A stretch of 64,000 bases of DNA, taken from the NCBI RefSeq assembly GCF_020616515.1, contig NZ_CP085135.1:2852001-2916000 (forward strand). The letters run 5' to 3'. This DNA is from Mesorhizobium sp. PAMC28654 (GTDB lineage: Bacteria; Pseudomonadota; Alphaproteobacteria; Rhizobiales; Rhizobiaceae). Position 1 is the stretch's first letter. Each line of letters starts with the position of its first letter. A model generated the notes under the pieces. The model ran no database searches. It was not told the origin of the DNA and was given only the letters and a program-made list of their open reading frames with translations. The position numbers and the translations under genes were made by a program. Positions 35,251 to 44,490 of the stretch are shown piece by piece.

Positions 35251-35967
35251 TCAGCCCGGCCTCAGCATCGAGCGGGAGATGGCAAAAATGCGCTCGGCGC
35301 CGAGCATGTAGGCCATCAACGTCTCCACCCGAAACAACCCGGCATAGGCGCTGTCGAGCACGTTGAGCGAACCGGTATAGGCGCCGAAGGCCGGCATGAT
35401 CATGCGGCCGCCATCGCAGGCAAAGCAGCGCCGCCGCACCGAGCGGCCACGCTGCAGGATGCGGGCACAAGGATGCAGGTGGCCAGCGATCTCGCCTTCA
35501 ACGCGCAGCTTCGACGGCTCATGCCGGAAAAGCAGCGAGCCCATGGCCAGTTCCCGCACCGTCTCGCCGGGCAGATCCGCCGGCGCTTCCGGGTCATGGT
35601 TACCGGCAACCCAGAACCATTGGCGACCGGCCATCAACGCTTCCAGCCGCTCGCGGAAACTTGCATGCATGCGTTCGGCGCCACCGCCATCATGGAAGCT
35701 ATCACCGAGACTGATGACGATCGATGGCTGGTAGTCGGCGATGACGGCCTGCAATCGCAGCAAGGTCGCGCCGGTATCGTAGGGAGGGATCAGAGTGCCA
35801 CGGCGGGCCAGCGACGAGCCTTTCTCGAGATGCAGGTCGGATACCGCCAGAAGCCGAAGCTCGGGGAAATAGAGCACACCGCGCGGATCGCAGACAGCGC
35901 GCTCGCCCGCGATCCCGACCAGATCGGCCTCGGCGATCAGTGATGTCCGCGCCAGCGAAAAATTCAT
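35251..35967 (-). CDS. pdeM: PdeM, ligase-associated DNA-damage-response phosphoesterase
   Basis: A 238-residue calcineurin-like metallophosphoesterase. Metal-binding motifs are in order: SDLHLEKGSS (about 43-52), GDSFHDGG, VAGNHDPE and the late GHLHPCAR. The PdeM family accompanies an Lhr-type DEXH helicase, an ATP-dependent DNA ligase and an exonuclease in a presumed DNA repair set. Here its ATG overlaps the helicase stop by 4 nt, but no ligase or exonuclease gene follows. Confidence 0.9.
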   Translation of the reverse strand: MNFSLARTSLIAEADLVGIAGERAVCDPRGVLYFPELRLLAVSDLHLEKGSSLARRGTLIPPYDTGATLLRLQAVIADYQPSIVISLGDSFHDGGGAERMHASFRERLEALMAGRQWFWVAGNHDPEAPADLPGETVRELAMGSLLFRHEPSKLRVEGEIAGHLHPCARILQRGRSVRRRCFACDGGRMIMPAFGAYTGSLNVLDSAYAGLFRVETLMAYMLGAERIFAISRSMLRPG

Positions 35968-38498
35968 GTCCCACTCATTCCCGGCCCCATCGCCTCCTCG
36001 ACCAGCGTCGCTGCGTCCATCAACAGCGTCTCATCGGCTTCGCCGTTCACCGGCATCTTGCCGATCTCCAGCATGATCGGCACAGCCAGCGGCGAGATCT
36101 GTTCGAGATTCTTATGCATGATTCGACCCTGGATGCGCGAGAGCATGTCGGCAAGTCTGCTGACATCGAGCAGACCGGCGGCCGCATCGGCACGCGTTGC
36201 CTGCAGCAGGATGTGGTCGGGCTCATGGCTACGCAACACGTCATAGATGAGGTCGGTCGACACGGTGACCTGGCGGCCACTTTTTTCCTGGCCCGGATGG
36301 CGTTTCTCGATCAGTCCCGAAATCAGCGCGCAATTGCGGAAGGTGCGCTTGAGAAGCCAGCTGTCGGCAAGCCAGGCTTCGAGGTCGTCGCCCAGCATGT
36401 CCTGGTCGAAGAGCGCGCCGAGCGAAGGTTTCCTGGTTTTGAACATTGAGCCCATATCGCCCAGTGACCAAATGGCAAGCGCGTAGTCGGTGGCGACAAA
36501 GCCAAGCGGCCTGGCTCCCGCCCTGTCGAGGCGACGGGTAAGCAACATTCCCAGCGTCTGATGGGCAAGCCTGCCTTCGAAGGGATAAGCGACTAGATAA
36601 TAGCGATTGCCGCGCGGAAAGGTCTCGATCAGCAAGTCATCACGCTTGGGCAACACCGATTTGTCGGCTTGGAATCGCAGCCAGTCGGCCACCTGCTCCG
36701 GCAGTTGTTTCCATCGCTTCGGGTCGTCCAGCATGATGCGGACCTGTTCGGCAAGGTAGGTCGAGAGCGGGAACTTGCCTCCGCCATAGTAGGGCACCTT
36801 GGCATCGCTGCCTGGCGCGTTCGACACAAAGCATTCATTCTCGCGGATGCCTTCGAAACGAAGAACTTTGCCGGCAAACATGAATGTATCACCGTGCGTC
36901 AGTGTTTCGAGGAAAGCCTCCTCGATCTTTCCGAGAACGCGGCCGCCGCGCGAAGCGGAGCCTCTGCTGCCGGCCTTTACGTAGCGGACATTGAGCGCCG
37001 GCACCTCGATGATGGTGCCGACATTCAGCCTGTATTGCTGGGCGATTCGAGGATTGGATACCCGCCAGAACCCATCCTTGTTCAGGCGGATGCGGGCATA
37101 TCGCTCGTAGTTCTTGAGCGCGTATCCGCCGGTGGCGACGAAATCGATGACGCGGTCGAAAGTCGGCCGATCGAGGCTCGCATAGGGCGCGGCAGTTCGC
37201 ACTTCCTCGAACAGATCATCGGCGCGGAACGGCGCGCCGCAAGCGCAGCCCAACACATGTTGCGCCAACACGTCGAGCCCGCCATTGATCAGCGGCGGCG
37301 TATCCTGCGCGCCGAGATAGTTGGCGTCGAGTGCCGCCCGGCATTCGAGCACCTCGAAGCGATTGGCGGGAATGAGGATCGCCTTGGACGGCTCGTCCAT
37401 GCGGTGGTTGGCGCGGCCGATGCGCTGCGCCAGCCGGCTGGCACCTTTCGGCGCGCCGACATGCACGACAAGGTCGACATCGCCCCAGTCGATGCCGAGA
37501 TCGAGGGTCGACGTGGCGACGATGGCGCGCAGCGCGTTTTCACCCATCGCCTTTTCCACCCGCCGGCGCTGGGCGACATCCAGCGAGCCATGATGCAGCG
37601 CGATCGGCAAGGTGTCTTCGTTGACCCGCCACAATTCCTGGAACAGCAACTCCGCCTGACTACGCGTGTTGACGAACAGCAGGGTCGTCTTGTGGCGCTT
37701 GATCTCCCGGTAGATCTCGGGCGTGGCGTAACGAGCTGAATGTCCTGCCCACGGCACGCGCTCTTCGGAATCGAGGATGGAAATTTCGGGCTTCGCGCCT
37801 CCGGTGACGACGATCAGTTCAGACATGTCACCTGGTGGATTCTGGCTGACCAGCCAGCGGCGCAATTCGTCCGGCTCGGCCACTGTCGCTGACAGCCCAA
37901 TCGTCTGCAGGCCGGGAACAAAGCTGCGCAGCCGTGCCAGCCCGAGCGCCAGCAGATGCCCGCGCTTCGATGTCACCAGCGAATGCAGCTCGTCGAGCAC
38001 GATATAGCGCAGGTCCTCGAACAAGCGTCTGGCATCGCCTGCCGCGATCAGCAGCGCCAGTTGCTCGGGCGTGGTGAGTAGAATGTCGGGCGGCGCCAAT
38101 TTCTGGCGCTGGCGCTTGTGCGAAGGCGTGTCGCCGGTGCGCGTCTCGATGGTGACAGGCAGGCCGATCTCGTCGACCGGCTTGGCGAGATTGCGCTCGA
38201 TGTCGACCGCCAGCGCCTTCAAGGGCGAGATGTAGAGCGTGTGAATGCCGCGTCGCGCCTCACCGGACTTCTTCCTGGATCGATTGGCGAGTTCCGTCAG
38301 CGAAGGCAGGAACCCGGCCAGCGTCTTGCCAGCACCAGTCGGCGCGATCAGCAGCACGGATTGACCGGCCTGGGCCTTGGCCAGCAGGTCGATCTGGTGG
38401 GCGCGCGGCGACCAGCCCTTTTCCCCGAACCATCGGATGAATGGTTCGGGCAGGGCTACGGCGGCATTCTGCTCGGCAAGGCGCGGCTGCTCTGTCAC
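35964..38498 (-). CDS. Ligase-associated DEXH-box DNA helicase (Lhr-like)
   Basis: An 844-residue superfamily 2 helicase. Walker A is APTGAGKT (52-59); motif II is the DELH in VLDELHSLV (about 160); motif III is GLSATV; motif VI is the QRIGRANHRMDEPS region. A C-terminal DEAD-associated domain includes GTIIEVPALNVRYVKAGSRGSASRGG. The start is taken as GTG 38498, because the longer open frame runs back through a hairpin and does not resemble the family. It is coupled to pdeM through a 4-nt overlap. The pair is thought to act in DNA damage repair. Confidence 0.9.
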   Translation of the reverse strand: MTEQPRLAEQNAAVALPEPFIRWFGEKGWSPRAHQIDLLAKAQAGQSVLLIAPTGAGKTLAGFLPSLTELANRSRKKSGEARRGIHTLYISPLKALAVDIERNLAKPVDEIGLPVTIETRTGDTPSHKRQRQKLAPPDILLTTPEQLALLIAAGDARRLFEDLRYIVLDELHSLVTSKRGHLLALGLARLRSFVPGLQTIGLSATVAEPDELRRWLVSQNPPGDMSELIVVTGGAKPEISILDSEERVPWAGHSARYATPEIYREIKRHKTTLLFVNTRSQAELLFQELWRVNEDTLPIALHHGSLDVAQRRRVEKAMGENALRAIVATSTLDLGIDWGDVDLVVHVGAPKGASRLAQRIGRANHRMDEPSKAILIPANRFEVLECRAALDANYLGAQDTPPLINGGLDVLAQHVLGCACGAPFRADDLFEEVRTAAPYASLDRPTFDRVIDFVATGGYALKNYERYARIRLNKDGFWRVSNPRIAQQYRLNVGTIIEVPALNVRYVKAGSRGSASRGGRVLGKIEEAFLETLTHGDTFMFAGKVLRFEGIRENECFVSNAPGSDAKVPYYGGGKFPLSTYLAEQVRIMLDDPKRWKQLPEQVADWLRFQADKSVLPKRDDLLIETFPRGNRYYLVAYPFEGRLAHQTLGMLLTRRLDRAGARPLGFVATDYALAIWSLGDMGSMFKTRKPSLGALFDQDMLGDDLEAWLADSWLLKRTFRNCALISGLIEKRHPGQEKSGRQVTVSTDLIYDVLRSHEPDHILLQATRADAAAGLLDVSRLADMLSRIQGRIMHKNLEQISPLAVPIMLEIGKMPVNGEADETLLMDAATLVEEAMGPGMSGT

Positions 38499-38566
38499 CC
38501 GCCAGAGGTAGCGCGGCAACGCACAATCGCCAAGAAGAATCGGAACAAAAGGGGATCGGCAGTTCT

Positions 38567-38592
38567 GTCCTTCTCCCTTGCGGGAGAAGGAC
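38567..38592. repeat. Hairpin between the NlpC/P60 and helicase genes
   Basis: GTCCTTCTCCC (38567-38577) and GGGAGAAGGAC (38582-38592) form a perfect 11-bp stem with a TTGC loop. It starts 12 nt past the NlpC/P60 stop and may terminate or process that transcript. No strong T tract follows on the minus strand. The same type of palindrome is widespread in rhizobial genomes. Confidence 0.7.
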
Positions 38593-38603
38593 AAGCTCTG
38601 GTG

Positions 38604-39464
38604 CTACGGCCGCCGGAACCCGGTCGGCCCACCATAGAGATAACCGATGCGGGCGACGGCCTCCTTCAGTCCCTCGCGCGAAACCAGCATGGTGTGGCCG
38701 TTGGCGTGGATCATCGTCTCAGCATCGGTCATGATGGCGACATGGCCCTTCCAAAACACCAGATCGCCACGCCGCAGCCCGGCAAAATCCGGACCGGGTT
38801 CCAACGGCTCGCCAATGGTCGCGGCCTGCATGTCGGAATCGCGCAGCACGTCGCTGCCGGCCATGCGCATCGACAGCTGTACGAGACCGGAACAGTCGAT
38901 GCCGAAGCCGGAGACACCGCCCCATAGGTAGGGCGTGCCGAGGAAAGTCTCGGCCACCGCGACATAGTCGGCCGCTGTTTCTCCGATGCGCTGCAAATGG
39001 CCTGATATGATCGCCTCGCCGGAGGCCAGCAGTTGATAGTGCGTGCCGCGCGTCTCGGCCGCGCCGGTCACGGTGACGGTCGATCCCATGGACAGTTGCC
39101 CACTGCGCGGAAACCTGAGATCCGACCCCGGATAGACAAAGGTGCGGGGCACGGAGACGATGTGGGTGGGTGCCTTGTCGCGCGTGCCGAGCATTGTATC
39201 GGCGACATAGCCGACATAGCCGTCACGCTCGCCCTGCACCCAGGCCCAGCCCTCGACCTCCTCGAAGACGAGGACATCGTCGCCGAACAGGAACTGCGTG
39301 TTGATGCCGGCGTCCGGGCCCGGCGCCTTGCGCACATCCGCCACGGAGGCAGAAATCCGCGCCGGCCGGCCGGCGACGAAACGTTCGGCAACGACCTCTC
39401 CCTTCAACCTCGCATCGGCGAGATCGGAACGAAAGGCGTGCAGGCGGACATCATGTACGGTCAA
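38604..39464 (-). CDS. NlpC/P60 cell-wall hydrolase with SH3 domains
   Basis: A peptidoglycan endopeptidase-type protein of about 286 residues. After a short N-terminal region come SH3-like repeats (about 35-160; ARISASVADVRKAP, GWAWVQGERDGYVGYV). The C-terminal NlpC/P60 domain has the catalytic Cys in GIDCSGLVQLS, His in KGHVAIM and the third residue in MIHANGH. No clear signal peptide is seen. TTG 39464 is chosen because MTVHDVRL resembles family starts; TTG 39473 is the alternative. It lies in the same direction as a MarR gene and an aminopeptidase gene, a common neighbourhood for this family. Confidence 0.85.
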   Translation of the reverse strand: MTVHDVRLHAFRSDLADARLKGEVVAERFVAGRPARISASVADVRKAPGPDAGINTQFLFGDDVLVFEEVEGWAWVQGERDGYVGYVADTMLGTRDKAPTHIVSVPRTFVYPGSDLRFPRSGQLSMGSTVTVTGAAETRGTHYQLLASGEAIISGHLQRIGETAADYVAVAETFLGTPYLWGGVSGFGIDCSGLVQLSMRMAGSDVLRDSDMQAATIGEPLEPGPDFAGLRRGDLVFWKGHVAIMTDAETMIHANGHTMLVSREGLKEAVARIGYLYGGPTGFRRP

Positions 39465-39494
39465 AATCGGCAACCCTATGTATCAGCAGTTCGG

Positions 39495-39845
39495 TCAGAT
39501 CGGCAATTCGTGGGCCTTGGCAATGATAACATCGCCGAAGCGCTCGACAAAGAGCGCACCCTCGACGGTGCGTTTGATCAGCACGTTGCGCTTGTCGAGT
39601 TCGTCGCGGTGGCGCGACACCAGTTTCAACGCGCCCATCGTGTCGAGCGCGCGGGTAATGACCGGCTTGGTGACGTTGAGTCGGGCGGCGAGCCCGCGCA
39701 CCGTATGCGGTGGCGGATCGAGATAGATGGTGAACAGGATCGCCGTCTGGCGCATGGTCAGGTCAGGCGCGTCGTCACGCACCTGCGACAGCATCACCTG
39801 CTGCCACAGTCGCAAGGCCTGGCTCGGACGCAACGCAATCGACAT
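39495..39845 (-). CDS. MarR-family winged-helix regulator
   Basis: A short (116-residue) protein that is essentially one winged-helix domain: LTMRQTAILFTIYL, then TVRGLAARLNVTKPVITRALDTMGALKLVSRHRDE (about 48-82; recognition helix and wing). The long dimerisation helices of typical 140-residue MarR proteins are shortened. It lies between the M17 aminopeptidase gene (69-bp gap) and the NlpC/P60 gene (30-bp gap) in the same direction. Target genes and ligand are unknown. Confidence 0.83.
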   Translation of the reverse strand: MSIALRPSQALRLWQQVMLSQVRDDAPDLTMRQTAILFTIYLDPPPHTVRGLAARLNVTKPVITRALDTMGALKLVSRHRDELDKRNVLIKRTVEGALFVERFGDVIIAKAHELPI

Positions 39846-39914
39846 CCGTCCAGCATGACGGCAAATTGTTTCGGTTCCGTTTCAGTCAGGTCTTTTAACG
39901 AAACGGCAGGAACC

Positions 39915-41279
39915 TCAGCCGTAGCGGGTCGAGATGATCCGCTCCAGTGCGCGAATGCCTTGCGCCTCGCCGCCGGCGGGGCCGTGCGGTCGGTCGGCGG
40001 GGTTCCAGGCGAAGATGTCGAAATGCGCCCAGCCGGCGGTCTTCTCGACAAAGCGTTTCAGGAACAGCGCAGCGGTGATCGAGCCGGCGAACCCATCGGT
40101 GGTGACGTTGTTGATGTCGGCGATCTTCGACGAGAGTTTTGCGTCATAGGGTCGCCATAGCGGCATGCGCCACAGCGGATCCTCGACCGCCAGGGATGCC
40201 GCGGCCAATTTCGACGCCAACGCTTCGTCGCCTGTGTAGAAAGGCGGCAGGTCAGGCCCAAGCGCGACACGGGCGGCGCCTGTCAAGGTCGCCATGTCGA
40301 CCAGGAGCTGCGGTTCGTCGTCATCGGCCAGCGCCAGGGCATCAGCCAGCACGAGCCGCCCCTCGGCATCGGTATTGCCGATCTCGACCGTGATACCCTT
40401 GCGGCTGGCAAGAATATCGCCTGGCCGGAAGGCGTTGCCGGCAATCGAGTTCTCGACGGCGGGGATCAGCACCCGCAGGCGCACCTTCAGGCCGGCAGCC
40501 ATGATCATCGAGGCCAGGCCCAGCACATTGGCTGCCCCGCCCATATCCTTCTTCATTAGCAGCATGCCCGACGAGGGTTTGATATCGAGACCGCCGGTGT
40601 CGAAGCAGACGCCCTTGCCGACCAGCGTCACCTTCGGCGCGTTCTTCCCGCCCCAGGTCATGTCGATCAGCCTCGGCGCGCCGACCGAGGCGCGACCGAC
40701 AGCGTGGATCATCGGAAAATTCTGCTTGAGCAGGTCGTCGCCCTTGATGACCGACACGTCTGCCTTGTGGGTTGCGGCCAGGGTCCGGACCGCTTTCTCA
40801 AGCTCGTCCGGGCCCATGTCGCTGGTCGGCGTGTTGACGAGATCACGCGTCAGGAAAACGCCGTCCGCGATACGGCGGATGCGGGCTGCATCCGCACCGG
40901 AAGGCAATGCGAAGCGCAGCGCCTTGCCCGGTTTCTTGCCGTAGCGGGTGAAGACATATCCCCCAAGGATGAGGCCAAGCGCCCCGAGTTCCGGGTCCGT
41001 GGGAGTGGACGCAAGGCTCCAATCGCCCTCCGGCAATGTTCTCGCCAGCGCGCCTACCGCGAGGGAGCCCTCGCCTTCGCCGATGCCGAACAGCGCACCG
41101 GCAATGGCGCCGTTCTCGCCGGGCAGGATCAGCGCCCTGCCCGCCTCACCAGAAAAGCCGTTGGCCTTGGCCCAGGCAACCGAGGAAGGCGTGAGCCTCG
41201 TCGCCTCCAGACTGTCCTTCGCCACCAGATGAACCGGTAGCGCACTCTTCAGTTTCGTCTCGACGAGTTCGACGGGCAT
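39915..41279 (-). CDS. Leucyl aminopeptidase-family (M17) metallopeptidase
   Basis: A 454-residue cytoplasmic exopeptidase that releases N-terminal residues. The M17 catalytic core is clear: metal/catalytic segment KGVCFDTGGLDIKPSSG (about 224-240) with MKKDMGGAA after it, and the family signature NTDAEGRLVLADAL (about 300-313). The N-terminal domain is shorter than in PepA, as in the PepB-like group. It is the first gene in the run aminopeptidase, marR, nlpC. Upstream, the next gene is divergent. Confidence 0.93.
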   Translation of the reverse strand: MPVELVETKLKSALPVHLVAKDSLEATRLTPSSVAWAKANGFSGEAGRALILPGENGAIAGALFGIGEGEGSLAVGALARTLPEGDWSLASTPTDPELGALGLILGGYVFTRYGKKPGKALRFALPSGADAARIRRIADGVFLTRDLVNTPTSDMGPDELEKAVRTLAATHKADVSVIKGDDLLKQNFPMIHAVGRASVGAPRLIDMTWGGKNAPKVTLVGKGVCFDTGGLDIKPSSGMLLMKKDMGGAANVLGLASMIMAAGLKVRLRVLIPAVENSIAGNAFRPGDILASRKGITVEIGNTDAEGRLVLADALALADDDEPQLLVDMATLTGAARVALGPDLPPFYTGDEALASKLAAASLAVEDPLWRMPLWRPYDAKLSSKIADINNVTTDGFAGSITAALFLKRFVEKTAGWAHFDIFAWNPADRPHGPAGGEAQGIRALERIISTRYG

Positions 41280-41400
41280 TCGATGGTCTCCGCAGGCGGC
41301 CTTGAGTCGGCGTTTCTTAACCGTCCGTTAGGGTTAACAGAATATTTCTGCGGGAGGGAAGATGGCCACGCAATGGCCACGCGCATGAACGGAGGCCTGG

Positions 41401-42228
41401 GTGCCGATGCTGACCAACCGCACGATGAACGCCACTGGAAAACGGCTGGTCACCACGGCCTTTGTCCTGGCTCTTGCCGCAAGCGTTTCCGGCTGCGGAA
41501 CCGACAAATTCACGACCAGTTCGATCGGCCGCACCAGCGGCAAGCCCCTGGAGACGATGTCAGCGAGCGAACTGCATAGCGCCACGATGGCGCTCGGCCA
41601 ATCTTACGCGCGCAACCCCGCCGACAAGCGAATCGCCACCAACTACGCGGCCGCGTTGCAGATGGATGGAGACGCCGACCAGTCGCTCGCCGTGATGCGC
41701 AAGCTGGCGATCGCGTTGCCAAAGGATCGCGATGTGCTGGCCGCCTACGGCAAGGCGCTGGCCGCCAACGGCCAGTTGGAGCCGGCGCTGGACGCCGTGC
41801 GCCGCGCGCAGACGCCTGAATATCCGGACTGGAAACTGGTGTCGGCGGAAGCCGCCATTCTCGATCAGATGGGCCAGAAGGACCAGGCACGCCAGCTCTA
41901 TCGCAAGGCGCTCGAGCTCAAACCGAACGAACCCTCCGTCCTTTCCAATCTTGGCATGTCCTATGTGCTGGAGGGCGACCTGCGCACGGCCGAAACTTAT
42001 ATGCGCTCGGCCGCCCAACAGCCGAGCGCCGATAGCCGTGTGCGTCAGAATCTTGCGCTGGTCGTTGGCTTGCAGGGGCGCTTCGACGAGGCCGAGAAGA
42101 TCGCATCACAGGAGCTCTCGCCCGACCAGGCGCAGGCGAATGTAGCCTACCTTCGCCAGATGCTGGCGCAACAGAACGCCTGGAGCCAGCTCAAGGACCA
42201 AGACAAGACAAAGCCCGCCACCAACTGA
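41401..42228 (+). CDS. TadD-like TPR lipoprotein of the Flp pilus system
   Basis: A 275-residue exported lipoprotein. A signal peptide ends in the lipobox ASVSGC (Cys near residue 32), and TPR units follow (about 62-230; DQMGQKDQARQLYRKALELK, EPSVLSNLGMSYVLEGDLRT). TadD proteins are pilotin-like factors for the Tad secretin and assembly machine. GTG 41401 is preceded by GGAGG at good spacing. The gene is convergent with tadC, sharing the terminator at 42292-42335, and so sits at the end of the pilus cluster. Confidence 0.85.
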   Translation: MPMLTNRTMNATGKRLVTTAFVLALAASVSGCGTDKFTTSSIGRTSGKPLETMSASELHSATMALGQSYARNPADKRIATNYAAALQMDGDADQSLAVMRKLAIALPKDRDVLAAYGKALAANGQLEPALDAVRRAQTPEYPDWKLVSAEAAILDQMGQKDQARQLYRKALELKPNEPSVLSNLGMSYVLEGDLRTAETYMRSAAQQPSADSRVRQNLALVVGLQGRFDEAEKIASQELSPDQAQANVAYLRQMLAQQNAWSQLKDQDKTKPATN

Positions 42229-42291
42229 CCAAACCGTACTGGGCTGGTCAAAACCGACGCTTCCCGCCGAATTCCTACTTTGACATATCGA

Positions 42292-42335
42292 AATGAAAAG
42301 GGCCGCGCCGCGGATGCAGTGCGGCCCTTTTCATT
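42292..42335. terminator. Bidirectional terminator between tadD-like gene and tadC
   Basis: A perfect 15-bp stem (AATGAAAAGGGCCGC, 42292-42306; GCGGCCCTTTTCATT, 42321-42335) has built-in A and T tracts on the outer arms, so it works in both directions between the convergent genes. Confidence 0.9.
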
Positions 42336-42356
42336 TTCAAGCCCCGAGGGCGCCAG

Positions 42357-43373
42357 CTACTGGCTGCTGGACTTGTGCGTGTCGCCGAAGATGCCGCGCT
42401 GACTGACCTGGATGCCGGCCGGGCCGAGGATGATGGCGAAGAGTACGGGCAGGAAGAACAGGATCATTGGCACAGTGAGCTTCGGCGGCAGGGCCGCGGC
42501 CTTTTTCTCGGCCGCATTCATGCGCATGTCACGGCTCTCGCCCGCGAGCACGCGCAACGCGTGCGCCACCGGCGTGCCATAGCGCTCGGCCTGGACCAGC
42601 GCCTGCGATACTGACTTGACCGATTCCAGGCCGGTGCGGCTGGCGAGGTTCTCGTAGGCCTGCTTGCGCTCCTGCAGATAGGAGAGCTCCGCATTGGTCA
42701 GGATGAACTCTTCCGCCAGGGCAACGGACTGCGCGCCGATTTCGTCGGCAACCCTGCGAAGGGCTGCCTCCACCGACATGCCCGATTCGACGCAGATGAG
42801 CATCAGGTCGAGCGCATCCGGCCACGCCATCTGGATCGACTGCTTGCGCTTGGTGGCACGGTTGTTGACGTAGAGCACCGGTGCGTAGAAGCCGCCATAG
42901 GCAACAAGGATGCAGACGAACAGCTTGATCAAGGGCGGCTTGTCGGGCAATCCGCCAAGCACGAACAGGTACACCAGGGCCAGCGCGAAGCCGACAAACG
43001 GAAGGACAAGGCGGAAGAACAGAAAGCGCGTCAGTGGATTCTGCCCGCGAAAGCCGGCAACCTTGAGTTTCTGCAGCGTGCCTTCGTCGGCCAGCGCGCG
43101 CCTCAGGTCGAGGCGCTCGACAATGTTGCGCATGCCGATCGACTGTTCCTCGCGCAAACCCTTGCGCCGGCGGTCGGCTTCGGCGGCAAGCCGGGCGCGC
43201 TGCTTGGCGCGCAGCTCATCGCGCTCCAGAGCCACGGATTTCATACGGCTCTTGAGCTGGTTGCCGCCAAGGGCAGGCAGCAGCGTGAAGACGGTGGCGA
43301 AAACGGCGATGCCGACCAGCAAGGCGATCAGGAACGCCGGGTCCGTTAGGGATTTGACGACTTGGTCGGTCAT
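42357..43373 (-). CDS. tadC: TadC, Flp pilus inner-membrane platform protein
   Basis: A 338-residue type II secretion F-domain protein. N-terminal hydrophobic helix (about 13-35), a cytoplasmic stretch, paired helices (about 112-160), the T2SSF domain (about 178-305; WPDALDLMLICVESGMSVEAAL) and a final helix pair. With TadB it forms the membrane platform on which the CpaF ATPase drives pilus assembly. It is the last gene of the minus-strand pilus run; 74 bp and a palindromic repeat separate it from tadB. Confidence 0.93.
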   Translation of the reverse strand: MTDQVVKSLTDPAFLIALLVGIAVFATVFTLLPALGGNQLKSRMKSVALERDELRAKQRARLAAEADRRRKGLREEQSIGMRNIVERLDLRRALADEGTLQKLKVAGFRGQNPLTRFLFFRLVLPFVGFALALVYLFVLGGLPDKPPLIKLFVCILVAYGGFYAPVLYVNNRATKRKQSIQMAWPDALDLMLICVESGMSVEAALRRVADEIGAQSVALAEEFILTNAELSYLQERKQAYENLASRTGLESVKSVSQALVQAERYGTPVAHALRVLAGESRDMRMNAAEKKAAALPPKLTVPMILFFLPVLFAIILGPAGIQVSQRGIFGDTHKSSSQ

Positions 43374-43393
43374 TGCTTTTTATCTTCTCGTTC

Positions 43394-43442
43394 GAGCGTG
43401 ACCTTTTCCGAAAACCGGATACCGCTTTTCGGGGTCATGCTC
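43394..43442. repeat. RIME-like palindromic repeat between tadB and tadC
   Basis: GAGCGTGACC (43394-43403) and GGTCATGCTC (43433-43442) pair with one wobble mismatch. Inside, CCGAAAA pairs with TTTTCGG around ACCGGATACC. Core and arms match the element at 4711-4780. It lies inside an otherwise continuous operon and could lower expression of the downstream gene tadC. Confidence 0.8.
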
Positions 43443-43447
43443 GGATC

Positions 43448-44461
43448 CTAGACATCGAAGTTCATCATCTTGCGCATCACCAGAATGCCGATCGACATCC
43501 AGACTCCGGAGCAGCCGAGGATCAAATTGCCCGTGCTGGTGGTGAACAGCGGCATGATGTAGTTCGGACTGGTCAGGTAGACGAGAAAGGCGACGATGAA
43601 AGGCAGCGCGCCGATAATGACGGCTGACGCTTTTGCTTCCATGGACAATGCCTGGACCTTGGCCTTCATCTTCTTGCGATCGCGAAGCACGCGCGAAAGA
43701 TTGCCCAAGGCTTCGGAAAGATTGCCGCCGGCCTGAGACTGGATCTGGATGACGATGCCGAAGAAACTCGCTTCCGTGCATGGCATGGTTTCAGCCATGC
43801 GCAAGGAGGCGTCGGGGATCGACAGACCCATCTGCTGGGAATCGACGATGCGGCGGAACTCGGTCTTGACCGGTTCTGGAGATTCATTGGCGATCAGGCG
43901 GATCGCGTCATTGAGAGGCAGTCCGGATTTGACCGCCCGAACAATGATGTCGAGTGCGTTCGGAAATTCGTTGAGGAACTGCTTGACCCGGCGCGCCCGG
44001 CAAAACGAGACGAACCAGCGAGGCAAGCCCAGTGCGCCCGCCAGCAACGCCCCGGGCAGGACCAGCAACGGTGCGCCGGCGAAATAGGCGAAAGCCGTCA
44101 GGGCGACACCGCAAACGGCGGAATAGATGTAGAAGCGTTCGAGAGTGACCTTCATGCCGGCCTGGCGGATCTGTGCCTTCAGCGGCGGCTTCTTGACGAC
44201 CAGGTCTTTGGATTTCTGCTTTTCCTCGAGGTCCTTCAGCGAATCCTGCACCGATTTGCGGCGCTTGGCCGCTTCCGCCACACGGTCGCGGGAGGCCTTG
44301 ACGACGGAGCGGTCGGTCTCGGCGGTCTTGATCGTCTCGAGCCGCTTGCCGGCCTGCTTCTCGTTGGTGATCTGGTTGAACAGAAAGGCATAGGCCACCG
44401 CGCCGGCGCTGAAGCCCGCGAGCACGACAAACGCCAATACGGTGCCGTCAATTCCGAACAT
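43448..44461 (-). CDS. tadB: TadB, Flp pilus inner-membrane platform protein
   Basis: A 337-residue paralogue of TadC. It has an N-terminal transmembrane helix (about 8-28), a charged cytoplasmic region, two helices (about 110-150) and a T2SSF domain (about 165-290; FPNALDIIVRAVKSGLPLNDAI, QAGGNLSEALGNLSRVLRDR in part), ending in two more helices. It pairs with TadC as the assembly platform. It lies 29 bp after cpaF. Confidence 0.93.
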   Translation of the reverse strand: MFGIDGTVLAFVVLAGFSAGAVAYAFLFNQITNEKQAGKRLETIKTAETDRSVVKASRDRVAEAAKRRKSVQDSLKDLEEKQKSKDLVVKKPPLKAQIRQAGMKVTLERFYIYSAVCGVALTAFAYFAGAPLLVLPGALLAGALGLPRWFVSFCRARRVKQFLNEFPNALDIIVRAVKSGLPLNDAIRLIANESPEPVKTEFRRIVDSQQMGLSIPDASLRMAETMPCTEASFFGIVIQIQSQAGGNLSEALGNLSRVLRDRKKMKAKVQALSMEAKASAVIIGALPFIVAFLVYLTSPNYIMPLFTTSTGNLILGCSGVWMSIGILVMRKMMNFDV

Positions 44462-44490
44462 TCACCTGAGCCCCCACGCCTGCAACCGCG

